Of a stretch of 22,857 nucleotides of DNA, positions 22,122 through 22,857 are shown in pieces. The notes under the pieces are model-generated. The model was not told where the DNA came from, searched no databases, and was given only the letters and a program-made list of their open reading frames with translations. The number at the start of each line of letters is the position of its first letter. Position 1 is the stretch's first letter. Source of the stretch: Acidimicrobiia bacterium (GTDB taxonomy: Bacteria; Actinomycetota; Acidimicrobiia; IMCC26256); the NCBI GenBank assembly GCA_023262065.1, contig JALRDW010000140.1:1-22857 (forward strand), read 5' to 3'. The position numbers and the translations under genes are program-made.

Positions 22122-22857
22122 TCAGGCCTCGGTGCGGGTCCCGGCGAGGTAGGTCGCAACCACCTCCACCGAAGCGATCTCGTGCGGCAGGACCCGTTGC
22201 GGATCCGCGGTGAGGAGCACGAGTTCGGCGTACTTCCCGACCTCGATGCTGCCCGTCACGTCATCCGCGTGCACCTGCCAGGCCGCGTCGATCGTGATCG
22301 CGCGCATGGCCGCCGCGACCGTGTCGCACTCAGCCGGGTTGAGGACCGCGCCACCGTCACGCATGACCCGGGTCACCGCGGTCTGCACCGAGAGGAGCGG
22401 GTCGATGTCGGTGACGTTGAAGTCGGAGTGGAAGCTCGGGCGCAACCCGTGACGGCGCGCGCTGGCGACCGGGTCGAGGCGGCCGGCCCGCTCGGGGCCG
22501 AGGATGTGGTCGCGCAGCGCCCGGCCCCAGTAGTGCACGTGGTTCATGAGGAACGAGGGCGAGATCCCGATCCGGGCCATCCGTCGGAGCTGCTCGTCGG
22601 TGGGGATCGAGCAGTGCTCGATCCGGTGGCGCAGGTCGGTGGCGGGAAGCCCGGGGAGCGCGTCCTCGAACGCCTCGACGACCTGGCCGATCGCGCCATC
22701 CCCGTTCGCGTGGATCATCACCTGCCACCCTGCGGACGCGCGCTCCCGGATCGCCTCGACCAGGTACGAGGACGGGTAGTTCGCGTGTCCGCAGGCATCG
22801 GTCCCGAGGTACGGCTGGGACTGGAACCCGCTCCGGCCCTGGTTCGACCCGTCGGAC
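22122..22857 (-). CDS. YtcJ-like amidohydrolase, C-terminal part (cut by window edge)
   Basis: The visible 245 residues lack the N-terminus, which lies beyond the right edge. The part begins SDGSNQGRSGFQSQPYL, matching the DGS.Q.R block of Amidohydro_3/YtcJ proteins. It continues GWQVMIHANGDGAIGQVVEAFE (metal-binding His in HANGD), RIEHCSI (second metal His), FHSDFNVTDIDPL (late Asp) and ends with the usual GKYAELVLLTADP block. The family comprises metal-dependent amide or N-formyl hydrolases with mostly unknown substrates. The frame is continuous through the edge; the in-frame GTG at 22721 is internal, not a start. The neighbouring solute-binding protein gene on the same strand may relate to uptake of its substrate (inference). 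Confidence 0.85.
   Translation of the reverse strand, partial: SDGSNQGRSGFQSQPYLGTDACGHANYPSSYLVEAIRERASAGWQVMIHANGDGAIGQVVEAFEDALPGLPATDLRHRIEHCSIPTDEQLRRMARIGISPSFLMNHVHYWGRALRDHILGPERAGRLDPVASARRHGLRPSFHSDFNVTDIDPLLSVQTAVTRVMRDGGAVLNPAECDTVAAAMRAITIDAAWQVHADDVTGSIEVGKYAELVLLTADPQRVLPHEIASVEVVATYLAGTRTEA

Overview
The window looks like a chromosomal segment from a high-GC actinomycete-type bacterium, perhaps class Acidimicrobiia (inference). The clues are hand-counted GC of about 72-78% in samples of the main part, frequent GTG starts, -10 hexamers of the form TAGGCT or TACCCT placed 6-8 nt before start codons (leaderless transcripts), an actinobacterial-type FmdB zinc-ribbon protein, and a galU-moeA-moaA-moaC series. 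Both ends cut through genes, so it may be a whole contig.

Layout. 1-594 is anomalous. It holds the 3' end of an unknown gene and a small reading frame whose N-terminus looks like the membrane start of a PAP2-type phosphatase, while its C-terminus looks like the end of a planctomycete DUF1553 protein. Bases 1-420 are about 66% GC by hand count. This is most likely an assembly chimera or a recombination junction near 400-412. 591-1598 is a YbhN/LPG-synthase-type membrane flippase (minus). 1724-3003 is a convergent pair, an alpha/beta hydrolase and a FlK-like hot-dog thioesterase. 3036-5841 is tldD-tldE, with a 24-codon mini-ORF between them chained by GTGA overlaps. 5848-7403 (minus) is uppP followed by an overlapping HAD hydrolase. 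7454-8318 (minus) is an fmdB-type gene followed by an RcpC/CpaB-like protein.

8417-12835 (plus) is plsY, galU, moeA, moaA and moaC, most with their own promoter-like element directly before the start codon. 13014-13538 is a small membrane protein, and 13590-13666 is tRNA-Ala(CGC). 13770-14525 (minus) is a TMEM175-type channel. 14610-16992 (minus) is a likely operon: phytanoyl-CoA dioxygenase-like protein, a COQ4-motif protein with an extra N-terminal helical region, and a small PH-like membrane protein. 17061-17987 is an SDR; 17997-19814 (minus) is a Baeyer-Villiger-type flavin monooxygenase; 19902-20705 is a lipoprotein. 20797-21978 (minus) is a branched-chain amino-acid-type solute-binding lipoprotein, and 22122-22857 (minus) is a partial YtcJ-like amidohydrolase.

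Functionally the window mixes envelope lipid and cell-wall precursor metabolism (flippase, uppP, plsY, galU), molybdenum cofactor synthesis (moeA, moaA, moaC) and an oxidative block acting on lipids or ketones (PhyH, SDR, flavin monooxygenase). No mobile element, CRISPR array or integrase was seen. The points most worth a second look are the left-end chimera, the tldD/tldE mini-ORF, the COQ4-motif protein and the repeated leaderless promoter pattern.
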